Source of the DNA: Schistocerca nitens
Taxonomy: Eukaryota > Arthropoda > Insecta > Orthoptera > Acrididae
Direction: 5' to 3'
Assembly: GCF_023898315.1 (NCBI RefSeq)
Contig: NC_064621.1
Coordinates: 19,714,501 to 19,778,500, forward strand
DNA: 64,000 bases
A program made the position numbers and the translations under genes. Below are positions 49,678 through 61,250 of the stretch, piece after piece (the stretch's first letter is position 1; each line of letters begins with the position of its first letter). Under the pieces are notes generated by a model. The model was not told the DNA's origin. It ran no database searches and saw only the letters and a program-made list of their open reading frames with translations.

Positions 49678-49828
49678 AGGGTGAACAGAAAATGGAGGAA
49701 TGTGACCAAGGTCGCTGTCAACTCAACAACTGCTCAGAGCTTGCGACCGACAGCATGGAATGGCATTCAGCCGAAGGCAGAAGATCCTGATCCATAGGTT
49801 GGTCAGGAGCAGCTCCTGCCACCAGCGA

Positions 49829-50689
49829 TCAGCTGGTTGATCGGCCGCCAGCAGTGCGCCTCGGTGACACAGAAGACGGCCGAGGGCGATTTCCGCCAGG
49901 TGGTGCTGTAGATGGGACACGCCTTGGGGGAGAAGGAGAGGAACTGGGTTTCTTTGTAGCCTTCTTGGAAGTATGATGTTTAGAGGAAGGAGGAACCGAT
50001 AGTTGGGAAGTTGCAGTACGTAAAAACTCTTCACGAGTGTGCTCTTTTTTCAAAGTCTTGGTGTCGGACTTTTGGGCTCGAGATTTAGCAGAACTCGATG
50101 AAGGGTGAGCCAGAGAGTGGGCAGGCGAAAGTGGTGAGGTGGAACGGGTGATCTTTGCGCTGGCCGATCTGACGACCGTGGCACTAAACGTGAGGTCGCA
50201 AGTCTGCGTGGCCGCCTCCTTTGTTGGCCGAGGAGAAGCAAGGACAGTGCTGTATTTTCCTGTCTGAGGCATGGTGGGCTGTCGACTGGCGAATCATTTT
50301 CGAGCAGCAAAGGTCGACACCTTTTCCTTTACTCTAATTTCCTGGATGAGCTTTTCGTCTTTAAAAACGGGACAATCTCGAGAGGAAGCAGCGTGGTCAC
50401 CCATACAGTTGATGCAGCGAGGGGATGGAGGTGGACAAGCACCCTCATGGGCATCCTTGCCACACGTAACACATTTGGCCGGATTGGAACAGGACTGGCT
50501 GGTGTGATTGAACCGCTGACACCGATAGCAATGCGTAGGGTTTGGGACGTAAGGGCGAACGGAAATTATCTCATAGCCTGCTTTGATTTTCGATGGGAGT
50601 TGAACTTTGTCAAATGTCAAGAAGACAGTGCGGGTTGGAATGATGTTCGTGTCAACTCTTTTCATAACCCTATGAGGTAGGAAATACAC
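49829..50689 (-). pseudogene. I-clade-like LINE ORF1 (zinc-knuckle RNA-binding protein), 5'-truncated
   Basis: The nucleic-acid-binding partner of ORF2, thought to coat the element RNA. The minus strand shows VSVRPYVPNPTHCYRCQRFNH-type sequence: three CCHC-like knuckles (CYRCQRFNHTSQSC, CVTCGKDAHEGAC and CINCMGDHAASSRDC) followed by PVFKDEKLIQEI and a basic Ser/Pro/Lys-rich tail (50272-49829). An in-frame TGA at 50294-50296 separates the two parts. The N-terminal third is missing because of 5' truncation. ORF2 starts about 150 bases downstream. Confidence 0.85.
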
Positions 50690-52183
50690 GCTGATCCATA
50701 GATCACACTGCCATAATTTAAATGTGCTTGAACAAATTTCCTATAAAACTTTAGGAGGTGGGACCAGTAAGATCCCTATGTTTTTCCACAACGTAATTTC
50801 AAAATATTCAATGACTGGAAGCCCTTTCTTTGTAGGTCTTTCAGGCGTGAGACCCAAGTTAATTTCAAGTCAAATAATAAACTCAAAAAGTGTACAGCTT
50901 CTTGAAAACTTAAAATATTGTCCCCCACTGTGAGCACTGGTTGGTTAAAACTTTGATGAGCACAATTAAAATTGACACATGTAGTCTTCTCTGGTGAAAA
51001 CCGAAAACCAGTTATCCTGGCCCAGGTTTCCAGCCTCCTAATAGTCAGCTGTAGCTACCCTGTCATTGTTGTACGATCAGCAGAAGAGTAGAAAACTGCA
51101 AATTCATCCATAAACAAAGAGCATTTGACAGGACTCCTGAGTGTGGAGAAAATGCCATTGATAGCGATGGCAAACAATGTGACATTGAGTACATTGCCTT
51201 GAGGACCCCAATCTCTTGAACACAGCAGCAGACAAGGCATCGCCAATGTGATATCAAAAATGCTGGTCCTCAAGAAAGGATTGGACAAGAAGTGGCAGGC
51301 ATCCACGTGGACCCCATTCATGAAGTTGCCAAAGGATTAAGACAGAAAATACACAAACCACATGATTTCAACATAAGAAGGACTCCTATATTGCTGCTTC
51401 CAGTAGAATTAGGTTGTCAGGTGTGGAACGATAGCACCTGAAACCGCACTGGGAGCAGATCATGTGACCTTGGATTCGAGCAGCCAGGCAAGGCAGCAGT
51501 TGACCATATGTTCAAGAGTCTTATCCATACAACTGGTAAGGGCTATACTCTGTTAATTGTTAGGGGGCACTACGGTCCTTGCCTGGTTTCCAGAATGGAA
51601 TTAAAATTGCCTCCTTCCAAGTTGTCGGGTACTGTCCATCAAACCAGATCTGATTTAAACAGTCCTTTCACTTCAGGGCACAGATGACTCAGCATGGCAT
51701 AATGGATCTCATCAGATCCTGGAGCAGTGTCTCCGGCTGCAGAAAGAACCAATTCCAGTTCCCACATGGAGAATGGAAGGTTGTAAACTTCCTCATTATG
51801 TGAGGAATAATGGAACTTCCTCATCTCCGCAGTCCCATGGAACACCTGGAAAGCAGGAGCTTGTCTGGATGACTTAGTGACAGGGAAAAAGTGTTCAGCT
51901 AAAACCCAAGCCATGTCTTCTGGCATATTCACCAAGACCCCATTACTTGACAAGGCTGTAAGGGGGTGTGTACTGTCCTTGCCTCAAATCCACCTTATTA
52001 AATTACCAAACTTGCACAGAGGAAGTGAACCAATTAATGGCAGTCTTGAATTTCTTCCGGGAAGCCCTCTTCCATTCTTTTATCACTCGCCTTGCATGTG
52101 CTCTCACATATCTGAAGGCAGAGTTTTTCTATAGTTGGCTGGTGTTTGAAGTTCCACGGAGTAGTTCTTCTGGCCCTGATTGC

Positions 52184-52220
52184 CAGTCAACAGTCATCAT
52201 TCCACCAAGGTACAGGTCAT
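52184..52220. repeat. 37 bp direct repeat, copy 1 (native position)
   Basis: On the minus strand this includes the codons for WWNDDC, the conserved motif at the end of the endonuclease domain, so this is its expected place. It matches 52958-52994 with one mismatch. Confidence 0.85.
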
Positions 52221-52957
52221 GATCTGAGGCCGTTACTAGACTAGAGGATGAACTCTGTGGCAGCCATTTGGATCTCACAAATGATATAGGCCATTGTCGC
52301 CTGTGCACAATCCTTATGTTCAAAAACAGCCTGTCGACTACTGCAACCACTTTGCACTTTGTATCATCCATGTTTGTGGCCTCCTGTCAGCCACTGTCCA
52401 AGTCAGCAGACAGGTCCACACTGCGAAGTGGTCACTAGAATGTAAATCTGTAGCCACTTCCAAGTGAACAGAGACTGCAGTAGCTGGGGTAACAAAAAAA
52501 AGTCAATGGCTGAAAAAGACTCTGCAGCTGTGTAAAAGTGTGTCATCTGACTCAAGTTTAGAAGGCAGATATTCTCAAAATGGTCAAGTTGCTTGATCAT
52601 CCGACCCCTGGAGCAAGTGGCAGTGAAGCCACACAGCACATTGTGTGCACTGAAGTCCTCCACAAGGAGGAATGGACTTACGCGTGCCCAAGAGTTCTGT
52701 CAGTGCGTCTACATCCAAAACAGCATTAGGTGGGTAATACAAAGAACACACTGCTATGTTAAAGGGTGTCAGCTAGAACGTACACAGCAGTTGCTTGTAT
52801 GGTCATGGTACGAGGACACGAGAGGAGTGGCATCAGTCATCAATGAAAACAGACACGTCTCCTGTAATATTGTCCTTTCTATAACCCCATAATGCAGATG
52901 TGTCAGTGAGTAAGACAAGTTCCTTGTAAGCAGATGATGAACTGCTTCTCCTGGAAC

Positions 52958-52994
52958 AGTCAACAGTCGTCATTCCACCAAGGTACAGGTCATT
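52958..52994. repeat. 37 bp direct repeat, copy 2 (displaced patch)
   Basis: The same 37 bases lie in the N-terminal part of the endonuclease, between SHLKD and the RRSSSS-YKELVLL segment, where the family does not have this motif. The two copies are 774 bases apart. Confidence 0.85.
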
Positions 52995-53209
52995 GTCTTT
53001 CAAATGTGAGCAGTATCCATTTAAATTCCACTGCAACGCAGAAGTCCCTATGGGAACCACTGTTTAGTGGTCGTTGGTCTTTTCTTTCTCCCTAGGAGAG
53101 GTCAGGGGGAATGTTAGGAGGTTCCCGGATCTCCAGTCCCTCTGACTGGAAGTCCACAACCTCAAGAGCATAGTCCCCAACTGAAAGGAAGAGAGCTCAC
53201 CAATCTGAA

Positions 53210-54731
53210 AGTTTAACTGCCACTTTCTTTGACTTGGAACTATTTTTTGAAGGGCATTTTTCCTTACTTATGGGAGAAGTTGGTTGCTTGGGTTGAGGGG
53301 AGAGCCTAGTAGGCTTCTGATGGTGGGCAGTGGTATGCAGCTTATGTGGTAAGCCCATTGTAGACAGCTTCCGAATGGTTTCTGTTTCAAGTGCAGCGTT
53401 TCCCCCATAGGTACACCAACAAGTGCATGCGCTCTTACTTAAGTGCATGTGCTCTTACTTTAAGTTATGTTCTGTGTTTGTGTGGAAGCATCACACTTGG
53501 CAATTGTTGTCTTAAGGGCTGATGCAAAAGAAGTAGCAAAAATCACAGGTCGCATAGCTTTGAAAGCTTTTTTAGCTTCACCATATGATATGCGTTTGGG
53601 GAGAAGAGAAGTTTGTGGCACAACTTGACTAGAAGAAGGGATCGGTTGGTAGGACATGTTTTGAGGCATCAAGGGATCACAAATTTAGCATTGGAGGGCA
53701 GCGTGGAGGGTAAAAATCGTAGAGGGAGACCAAGAGATCAATACACTAAGCAGATTCAGAAGGATGTAGGTTGCAGTAGGTACTGGGAGATGAAGGAACT
53801 TGCACAGGATAGAGTAGCATGGAGAGCTGCATCAAACCAGTCTCAGGACTGAAGACCACAACAACAACAACATGATATGCATATCTAATTTCAACTCCTG
53901 AATTTTCCTTTCCTTGTTGTAAACCTCACACTTTCTCCTTCACACTGGGTGATCCCCAGAGCAGTTTACACATTTCAGAGGAAGTGTACAACAATTTTTT
54001 GATGCGTGAGCTGAGCCTCCACAATTGTCACACATAGCTCTCCCATTGCATCCCATAGTGGTATGGCCAAATCTTTGACATTTCAAGCACAGCACTGGAA
54101 ACAAACAGGCAAACCTTAAGACAGATATAGCCTGCAAGGATATGTTCAGGTTATCCTGGAGTACTAAACAATAGAGTAAATGATGTAGATTTTTTTCAAT
54201 TTTCCACTGACTCCTCATATAGTTCTGCACATCTGTGAGTCCCATATTTTTCCATTCTTCATGTAACTCTGCGGGGTCCACCTTCATTATATCGAAGCAG
54301 GTAACCACACCCTTACTAAACTTAAGGGTGTTGTGCGACTCTGCCTCAACTGGGTAGTCACCTAAGGCCTTACATCACAGAAGCTTCGATACTTGGTTTG
54401 AATTAGCAGTTTCGACTAGAAGTTCCATTACGTCGTCGTTGACACTTTTTAGGAAGCCAACAGTACCTTCCAAAGCCTTGTGAATATAGAAAGGGGATAC
54501 CTTCTCAAAGGTTTCCCTCTGGATTACTATGGAAGTGTTATGGCACACTAATGCCCTGCTACTACGATTCTGTGTCTTCTTTTCGGGATGAATGACCAAC
54601 TGAGCTCTCTTTGATGAGTGGCTGTAGGTACTACCTGATACTACGCCCATCCTGTCAGTAGTAGTAGTTTGACAAAACAGTTCCATAGAGATTCTAAGAC
54701 ATGCTAGGGAAATAACCATTGACAAAGGCAA
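53210..54731 (-). pseudogene. ORF1 of the older I-clade-like LINE
   Basis: Minus-strand zinc-knuckle protein. The N-terminal region (54731-54375) contains FEKVSPFYIHKALEG and the LLVETANSNQVSKLL motif that corresponds to the RNA-recognition-like core of such ORF1 proteins. The middle (54308-53940) has FSKGVVTCFDIM and the knuckles CLKCQRFGHTTMGC, CDNCGGSAHASKNC and CVNCSGDHPV. The C-terminal part (RISYGEAKKAFKAMRP, about 53600) is cut by an RTE fragment at 53596-53871. A frameshift or stop separates the first two parts near 54340. The young copy lacks the N-terminal part, so this is the best view of the full ORF1 here. Confidence 0.78.
53596..53871 (+). mobile_element. 276 bp 3' fragment of an RTE-like LINE, plus strand
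   Basis: Nearly identical to the last part of the young RTE-like copy: 53613-53852 encodes LTRRRDRLVGHVLRHQGI and KNRRGRPRDQYTKQIQKDVG, which differs from the 40159-40410 version at only a few residues. It ends in (CAA)n at 53856-53871. The flanks atgatatgcgt (53585-53595) and atgatatgcat (53872-53882) form an 11 bp duplication with one mismatch. It is inserted in ORF1 of the older I-like LINE and is strongly 5'-truncated. Confidence 0.93.
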
Positions 54732-54735
54732 AGCC

Positions 54736-54884
54736 CTGCATGCCTAAGCATGCCTTAAACAACTGGGGGGGCAGCAGGTGGCCCAGAGGTTGCATGCTAG
54801 AAACTGTTTTACCTCAACAGCCATTCACCTCATCAGCACACAGCACACCTTGAGGCCGATTTTTTTTTTTTTTTTTTTTTAGTG
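54736..54884. other. Spacer with poly(T) tract between two LINE copies
   Basis: A 22-base T run at about 54862-54881 (poly(A) on the minus strand) separates copy 2's 5' end from copy 3. It may be the tail of a short retroposed segment (54885-55020) or of copy 3 itself. Confidence 0.5.
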
Positions 54885-55506
54885 GTGTGTACTTTCCTCG
54901 CAGTCCAGGTGCTGAAGCCAAGGCCCGCATTCTCTGAAACACTCAACATCCCACAACTGCACCGCACATTGGTCCTGAAGCATGGCTGGAGCTTACGGTA
55001 ACCGATCTTACCAGTACCCAGCTCAGGAACTCTGGGTTGCCACGCCCATATCCAGCCCCGGGGGAGAAATGCTTTGTAGAGCCATAGAAGAGTAGAGTAG
55101 AGCGGTCTGCACCCCAACTGATATGGTTGAAGGCTCGAAGAGCATTGAGGTGTGACTACATTTTTGCTTTAGTTGACAAAGGTGGGGAAGCCATGTCAAA
55201 TGGACATCTAAGACCAGTCCCAAAAAAATGATTTGACTACATCACACTGAGGGGCCGGCTATCAAGGTACAGATCCAGATGGAGATGCATTGCAGGGTGA
55301 CAACAGAAATGCATAATGCAGTCTTGGTTGTCAAAAATTGGAAGCGATGAGTGAAAGCTCAAGATTGCACTATTTTGAATTGCTCCCTGTGGTATTCATT
55401 CAACATTTCCCATCACTGACAAACAAAAGTAAATGCAAAAGTCATCAGTACACAAAGATGGGGACATTACAGGTCCTATAGCCATCCAAGACCATTGATA
55501 GCCACT

Positions 55507-55564
<58 letters not shown>

Positions 55565-58500
55565 CCCCTGTGGTATCCCATTCTCGTGCATGTTGAAGGT
55601 GCCAACCTGTATCTGAAAAGTGGTACATGAAAGAAAGTTCTGGATAAAAATCTAGAGAGAACCATGGAAGCCCCACTCATGTAAGGTGGCAAGGATGTGG
55701 TGGCGCCATGTGGTATCATAAGCTTTACGCACATCAAAGAGATTGAATGAGGTGTTGATGCCAGGCAAAAGCCATTTTGATAGCAGACCCTAGTTGGAAT
55801 AAATTATTTTCAGTAGAGTGCCCTTGTCAAAAAACCACCCAGTGTTGAAGCAAAAAAGATCCTGGGATGCAAGGATCCAATATGACACACTATACATTCA
55901 AATAACTTGCAAGAGGCATTGGTGTAACTTATCGGATGATAGCTGTCCATCAAATGAGGCAGTTTACCCAATTTCGAAACTGGAATAACAACACTTTATC
56001 ACGATTAGGAAGGGAATACCCGCTTACTCCACAGAAGGCTGAAAACGGCAAGTATAGGACATTGGCTACCCACTGATAATTGAGTGCCCACTTGCTAAAC
56101 ACAGCATTATAAGGTTCCAGGCGAAGGGGAACAAAAAATAAACGAAGTCTTCCCAGATGGTGTTTGAGAAGACAGACCTATGCCAAGGCCTGGGCAAAAT
56201 TCTCAGTGATTAAGACCAGATTGGTGAGGATGACACCATTCAGAGAAATTCTTGGGACACCTGTAGGAGGACAGCAGCCAAAAATGTGCCTGATCTTTGC
56301 CCATACCTGCGAAGAGGGAATATGCGGCCCTATGGCAGTCACATATGGTTCCCAACAAATCTGTTTCTAGTATTTAATTAGATAATGGGCCTGGGCATGA
56401 AGCCATTTGAAGGCCAGGTGGTGGTCAAGAGATGGATACCATTTGTGATGTCGCAAGTCATGATGGCAGTCTTTCACAATCACAGCAATTGCAGGGTTCC
56501 ATTGCTGGAGAAATCTCGAAGAAGAGGGAATGACTGAAGCAGCTGCTGAAAGGATGGAATCAGTCAAACTCTGTAGAGACTCTTCAATGTGTGTCGTGTG
56601 GTGGAGTGGTTGGGACAGCAGCCAAGGAAAAGGCATTCCAATCCACATTAGTGAAGGTCAACCTAGAAGGGCATTCAGGTGAATGATGCTGAATAGAAGA
56701 CAAGACAACTGGAAAACAATTGCTGTCACACAAATTGTCATGAACTACGAGGAGGAATCCACGGTTACAAATGGAGAGATCAATTGCCGAGAAGGTGCCG
56801 AGTGCCACACTAACGGGTGTAGGTGCTCTAGCGTTGTTGAGGCACAGATCAACCCCTGCCAACAGGTCTTCAAAATCCTGTCCTGGTCAGTGGTCACAAT
56901 ACCACCCCACAGAGGGTTATGGGCATTAAAATCCCCAAGGAGAAGGAAAGGAGGAGGGGGCTGTCTAAGAAGAGCAAGGAGATCAAGAAACATACGAGGC
57001 CAGTCCGGGGGCAGGGGTAAAGATTGCTTATCCTCACAGCAGAGAGTGAATGGATCTGAATGTAGACAAATGTACAGACATCGCTGGAGGCTCGCAAAGG
57101 GGTGAGCCAGAATTGATCATTCTGCTGAGTCAGTGTCAGTCGCCCGAAAGAATGGAGTGATGCCCATGAATGTAAGATCTAACCCTGACAGAGGGAGGGG
57201 GCTAAACCCCCTGGGATGTCATCCTGTAACTTACATTACTCCTCCTCCTCCTCCTCCTCCTGAAGATAGGAGGTGTTGTCGGGAAGAGATGAAGTCCTAG
57301 GAATACCCAGATTCGAGAGAGAACAGGTGGCTGTGAGCCCACAGAAAGTGGTTCCCACGTCCAACTAAGTAACAAGCTTCTTGTTCTGGAGAAGAACTCA
57401 TTGAGGGAGCCACATCCTTGATGGGTGCCAGATAATAGAGTTTCTTCTCTGGCCAAGGAGATGAAACAGTTTTGTGAGGGACGGTAACATGAACTGCTTG
57501 GGAGGAGGAAAGGGAAGGGGGACAGTACAGAGGTAAGAGGCAGAAGGTAGGAGGAGGAAAGTATGCAATAGAAGCAAAAATTGACGTTAGAGAAACCGGG
57601 GGGAGGGGAGGGGGAGACTTGTGAATGTGTTCGGCCAAAGTACAATAGATGGTCAAGAGTTCTGAATTACTGAACAATATAGCAAGTGAGGAGACTCAGC
57701 TGGAACAGTTCAAACACTTGATCGGTGGGATGCAAGCATTCCGAACGTGAAGGGGGTGGCCACAGTCACCACAAATAGGATTCCCATCACTTCGTGATGA
57801 CATAACAGTGCATGGGAGGTGGGATAAAGGCCTTATCATCATAATGGTAAACCTTAAATTTGACTTCTTCCAGAAGGGTACCTCCCCCCCCCCCCCCCAA
57901 AGGATATAACTGGACTTGTTGAACGAAATGAATGCTGCACTGTGCCAGATTAGTCCTTGATTCCTTGTCAGACTGAAGGGGGAGATTTCTATGGAAGATA
58001 ATGCTCTGGGTCATATTTGAAGGCTGGTGAGAAGTGATGCTCACTGTGATGTCTTCTAAGTGCTCGCAAGCACAAACATGCCGACTGACTGGCAGAAGAG
58101 GTTTTAATTAGTAGGTAACCACATTGCAAAATTTCATCTTACTGAGCGAGTCTACTTGACCAAACTTATCTGCTGTGTGTGGAAAAAAAAGAAGAAGAAA
58201 AAACCGAGTGGTATAGTAGCAGTGAAAGTTTACCCATCTGTCCTGGAACAAACCAAGTAACAAGACAAGGGTTTTGCCCCAAGCCTGCAGGCCTAGCCCT
58301 CTTCTCAGGGGGTGGCAAGGGTGGTTGGTTGTTGGACTTAAAGGGATGTCACCTGTCCCTTCAGCCTATCTGTACTGAACCAGGAATAATCCTCAGGAGA
58401 AGGATACAAAAGGCAAATAATGAGAAGCCCAATTGTAAGCAAGATACAATAAGACAGAGAGAAAATCAAAGAGAAGTATGAGAGGAGTAAGATGGTCGAG
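54885..58500 (-). mobile_element. Third I-clade-like LINE copy, old and broken
   Basis: Minus-strand relative of the other two. ORF1 region (about 58200-57200) with a knuckle-like stretch in shifting frames (CGDCGHPLHVRNAC, CLNC near 57780-57700); endonuclease (57100-56400) with FLLLGDFNAHNPLWGG; RT (about 55950-55030) with landmarks such as the FFHVPLF stretch before NG-PQG and GLVLDVHLTWLPHL after the catalytic box. Homology stops inside the RT end near 55030, so RNase H is missing. Many stops and frame changes; a (GA)n microsatellite sits inside at 55510-55560. The 5' border is uncertain. Confidence 0.7.
55510..55560. repeat. (GA)n microsatellite inside the third I-like LINE
   Basis: About 50 bases of GA repeats replacing or expanding coding sequence of the RT region near the position of the N-G-PQG box. 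Confidence 0.95.
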
Positions 58501-60132
58501 ATACTCTGCCCAGAATACAGCTGGAGGCCCCAGAGCATGGCATGTGATGGGAGATGCAAGGCCGGGGAAGGGGAAGGGGAAGAATGAGGAGGCAGGAATA
58601 AGAGTAGATGGAGAACCATTCCTTTCAGATGAGATGGCCGCAGAAGAGTGGCCAGAAGTGTGGAGTTTAGCATCCTTCACGTGCGAAGAGTCCATCCTGG
58701 CATCACCCACTCTGATCAGGGGTCACCCTGTGGGCACTACACCGCCACAGCAAGGGCCACCTGGCATAGCGGTGCAACGAGTTCCAATGCCCCAAAAAGA
58801 TGAGCAACCACTCCTAGCCCGGGGGGCCCCTCAGCCAGATGGGTACATAACAGCATCACATGGGCTGGCTACTGGGTACAGGAGGGCAGAGGGAGAGAAA
58901 GGAACCCACAAACCCGAGCTGAAGAGACTAGGGAGGGAGTTCTTCCTCAAATGTCTCACACTATGGCAACATTTTAGAAAGGGGACAAAGAAAGATGGGG
59001 TAAGAGTGCAAATGTGAGACAGAAGAGCAAAAAGGAATAAGGAATAACAGAACCAAGCAAATAGCCGGACTGTCATCAAAGGAAACACTGAGGAAGGAAG
59101 TGGGGAGGGGAGGAATCAGGATCAGAAGGATTGCATATAGGGAAGGGAACCCAGCACAGAGAGAAGAAAGGCTGCAATGGCTCAGGGCTCCATGCACACC
59201 ACCCATGTAGCCACATAAGAGCTGTGGGACCCCAGCTTAAAGCAGCTGGTGGGTCAGAGCAGATGAGGGGCTCATCTGTGATGACATAAACTGCATTCAC
59301 AGCCTACCTCCTTGCCAATATGTTGAAGGGCAATGACAATTACAGATTAAACAACGTAAGCCTTTGACGGCTACAGGCGTACACTCTGCATTCCATGCCT
59401 AGCACAGCTAAGTTGTCGCTGTGATGCTTGCCTAATGCTGCTACCTACGCTGAGAGATGGCGTTGTGGCCACAATGAAATACTAATCAGCCGATTTCAAG
59501 AAAATTATTTGGTGAAAAAATCTGATGTTGGCATACCTACCTTACAGTCCAATAACTTTGTTCAATAAAGAATAATTTCTTTCATTATTTGTCATAGGTA
59601 CCATGCTGCAGTAAATTAAGTAAAGTATTGGGAAAAATTTTGAAGAGGTTACAGAGGTAAAAATGCACTATGTGAACTTTGTGTACTGTTGATTTTAGCT
59701 CTTTCATCGCTATGTACAGAATGTAGATAAGATATTGAAATTTTATTTAAAACTCAGAGCAGAACAGTATCTCGTTTCGTTCTCATGTTATTTGGTTTTT
59801 ATATCTGGCAAATGTTTTCACACAGTGTGCCTAATTCTATCCCTACATATCAGTAAACATGTGGTCATAAAAATGTTGTACAATACTATTTTTTTTTCTT
59901 TTTTTGTTCATTGAGATACAGAACTAACTCACCCACAGCAGAGTGAAGGTCAGCAAAACAGTATGCACAGACACATCAATAGTGCTTAAAGGAAAACTCA
60001 GAAGCAACTTTTAAACATGTCCTCAGTGTCTGGGGAGCATATGACAAGTTAACTCATCCATAGCAGACAAAGGGTTAATAAGAGTGAGGTTAAGAGCAAT
60101 TAATTGTTTGTGATATGAGTGTCTCAATTTTT

Positions 60133-60207
<75 letters not shown>

Positions 60208-61250
60208 TGACCATTTATAGGGAAAACAGCCCTGCCGAGGTAACTACAGAAGTCAATCTGTATCCATAAACAACCATATAAAGAAAGAACAGTGAAGCAC
60301 TGTTTTGAAAACAGATCCGTGGAGGAAGAGAAGAGATGGAATAGCAACTGACAAAATAATTACAAATATATGGAGAAGGGTAGTTCAGACAAAGGTGAGA
60401 GAGGGAGGAAACCTGTATCAACATAACTATTAGCAGCAGCTCTGGAGGAATTTCACAGTTCCTTAAATAACGAAGAAGTTTCTGGATTTATGGTTGTAGC
60501 AAAGATGTGGAGACAGATTTTTGGGTGGGGGTGGGGGATGGGGGCAGAAGAGTAAAAATGGCATCATGATGTGGTAAACTAATAGGGTTGGCTCTGTGAC
60601 ACTGACTTTTTTTTAATGAAAAACTAGGGGTTTCTCTGTGGGCAACTGAGGGATTCTAGAAATTAATGGGGGGAGGCAACAAAACAAACAAGACAATCAG
60701 GGAAAAGATTGGAGTGGAAGGTGTAATTACGATTGTAATGATAATGAAATGCAGAGGACAACTTTCAGTTACATGGTAATGTCTAGACTTTTACCTGTAG
60801 AGGATCTCAAACTGATTAACATAATTATCATCAATGGAAGAAGTAGGAAGTCTTTCTGTAAATTTACATAAAATGAATATAAAGCAGTGTGTTGTTTGTT
60901 TCACACTGGTAGTTTCTTTTTAAGTATCCGTTACATACAACTATGTGCATGAGTTTATTAAAAATAATACTGTCAAATATTAAGCTTACTGCAACAAACA
61001 AGGCTTTTTCATGTAGAATGATTGCCAAATACAACTTTTGTTTCTTCAGTAATTAGTACTTCAAATTACTCTCTCAATTCAATATAAAATGCAGCAAAGA
61101 TTACTGTCTTAACAGGAATATACCAAAGTGTGTTGCATGAAAACTAAGAAATCATATGAGCTCCCAATTATTTAAAATTTAACCCTTAATTTGCTTTTTT
61201 TCATATAAAGGATGGCAAATTATTAAGTTCAGTAAAAACTATTATAAAAC
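58500..61250. other. Purine-rich and AT-rich sequence, no gene recognised
   Basis: 58500-59300 is purine-rich on the plus strand and could be 5' sequence of the third I-like LINE, but no motif supports that. 59340-61250 is AT-rich with a compound microsatellite at 60135-60206. The frame 58478-59017 (plus, 179 codons) has no recognisable domain and looks compositional. Confidence 0.45.
60135..60206. repeat. Compound (TC)n(AC)n microsatellite
   Basis: About 38 bases of TC repeats directly followed by about 34 bases of AC repeats. Confidence 0.97.

Larger units (their letters stand above)
46109..50690 (-). mobile_element. Young I-clade-like LINE, 5'-truncated in ORF1, poly(A)-tailed
   Basis: A 4.6 kb minus-strand non-LTR retrotransposon with two ORFs, endonuclease, reverse transcriptase and RNase H. 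RNase H plus an ORF1 with CCHC knuckles points to the I-type group and not to Jockey, which lacks RNase H. The 3' end is a run of Cs and then As (G run 46131-46147, T run 46109-46130 on the plus strand). The 5' end cuts ORF1 upstream of the knuckles at about 50690, where the sequence changes abruptly to an older relative. I could not establish a target-site duplication. Confidence 0.85.
50695..54735 (-). mobile_element. Older I-clade-like LINE (copy 2), 5' portion
   Basis: Minus-strand relative of the young copy. From its 5' side: ORF1 (about 54731 to 53210), endonuclease (about 53060 to 52160), RT (about 51960 to 50700). RT remnants include the FSPEKT-CVNF and LNYGSVIYGSA stretches at the left end, where homology stops and the young copy begins. 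The endonuclease shows ALQWNLNGYCSHL, EDFSAHN and WWNDDC-LAIRARR. It has many stops and frame changes. An RTE fragment is inserted at 53596-53871, and a 37 bp duplicated patch is at 52958-52994. Confidence 0.78.

Noticed and set aside
46100-50715. gccat at 46104-46108 and 50710-50714 as target-site duplication of the young I-type LINE
   Set aside because: Only five bases, and the right copy lies beyond the point where the older LINE's sequence already begins.
58478-59017. 179-codon plus-strand open frame
   Set aside because: Purine-rich low-complexity composition keeps the frame open; no recognisable domain, and frames on the other strand are equally long.
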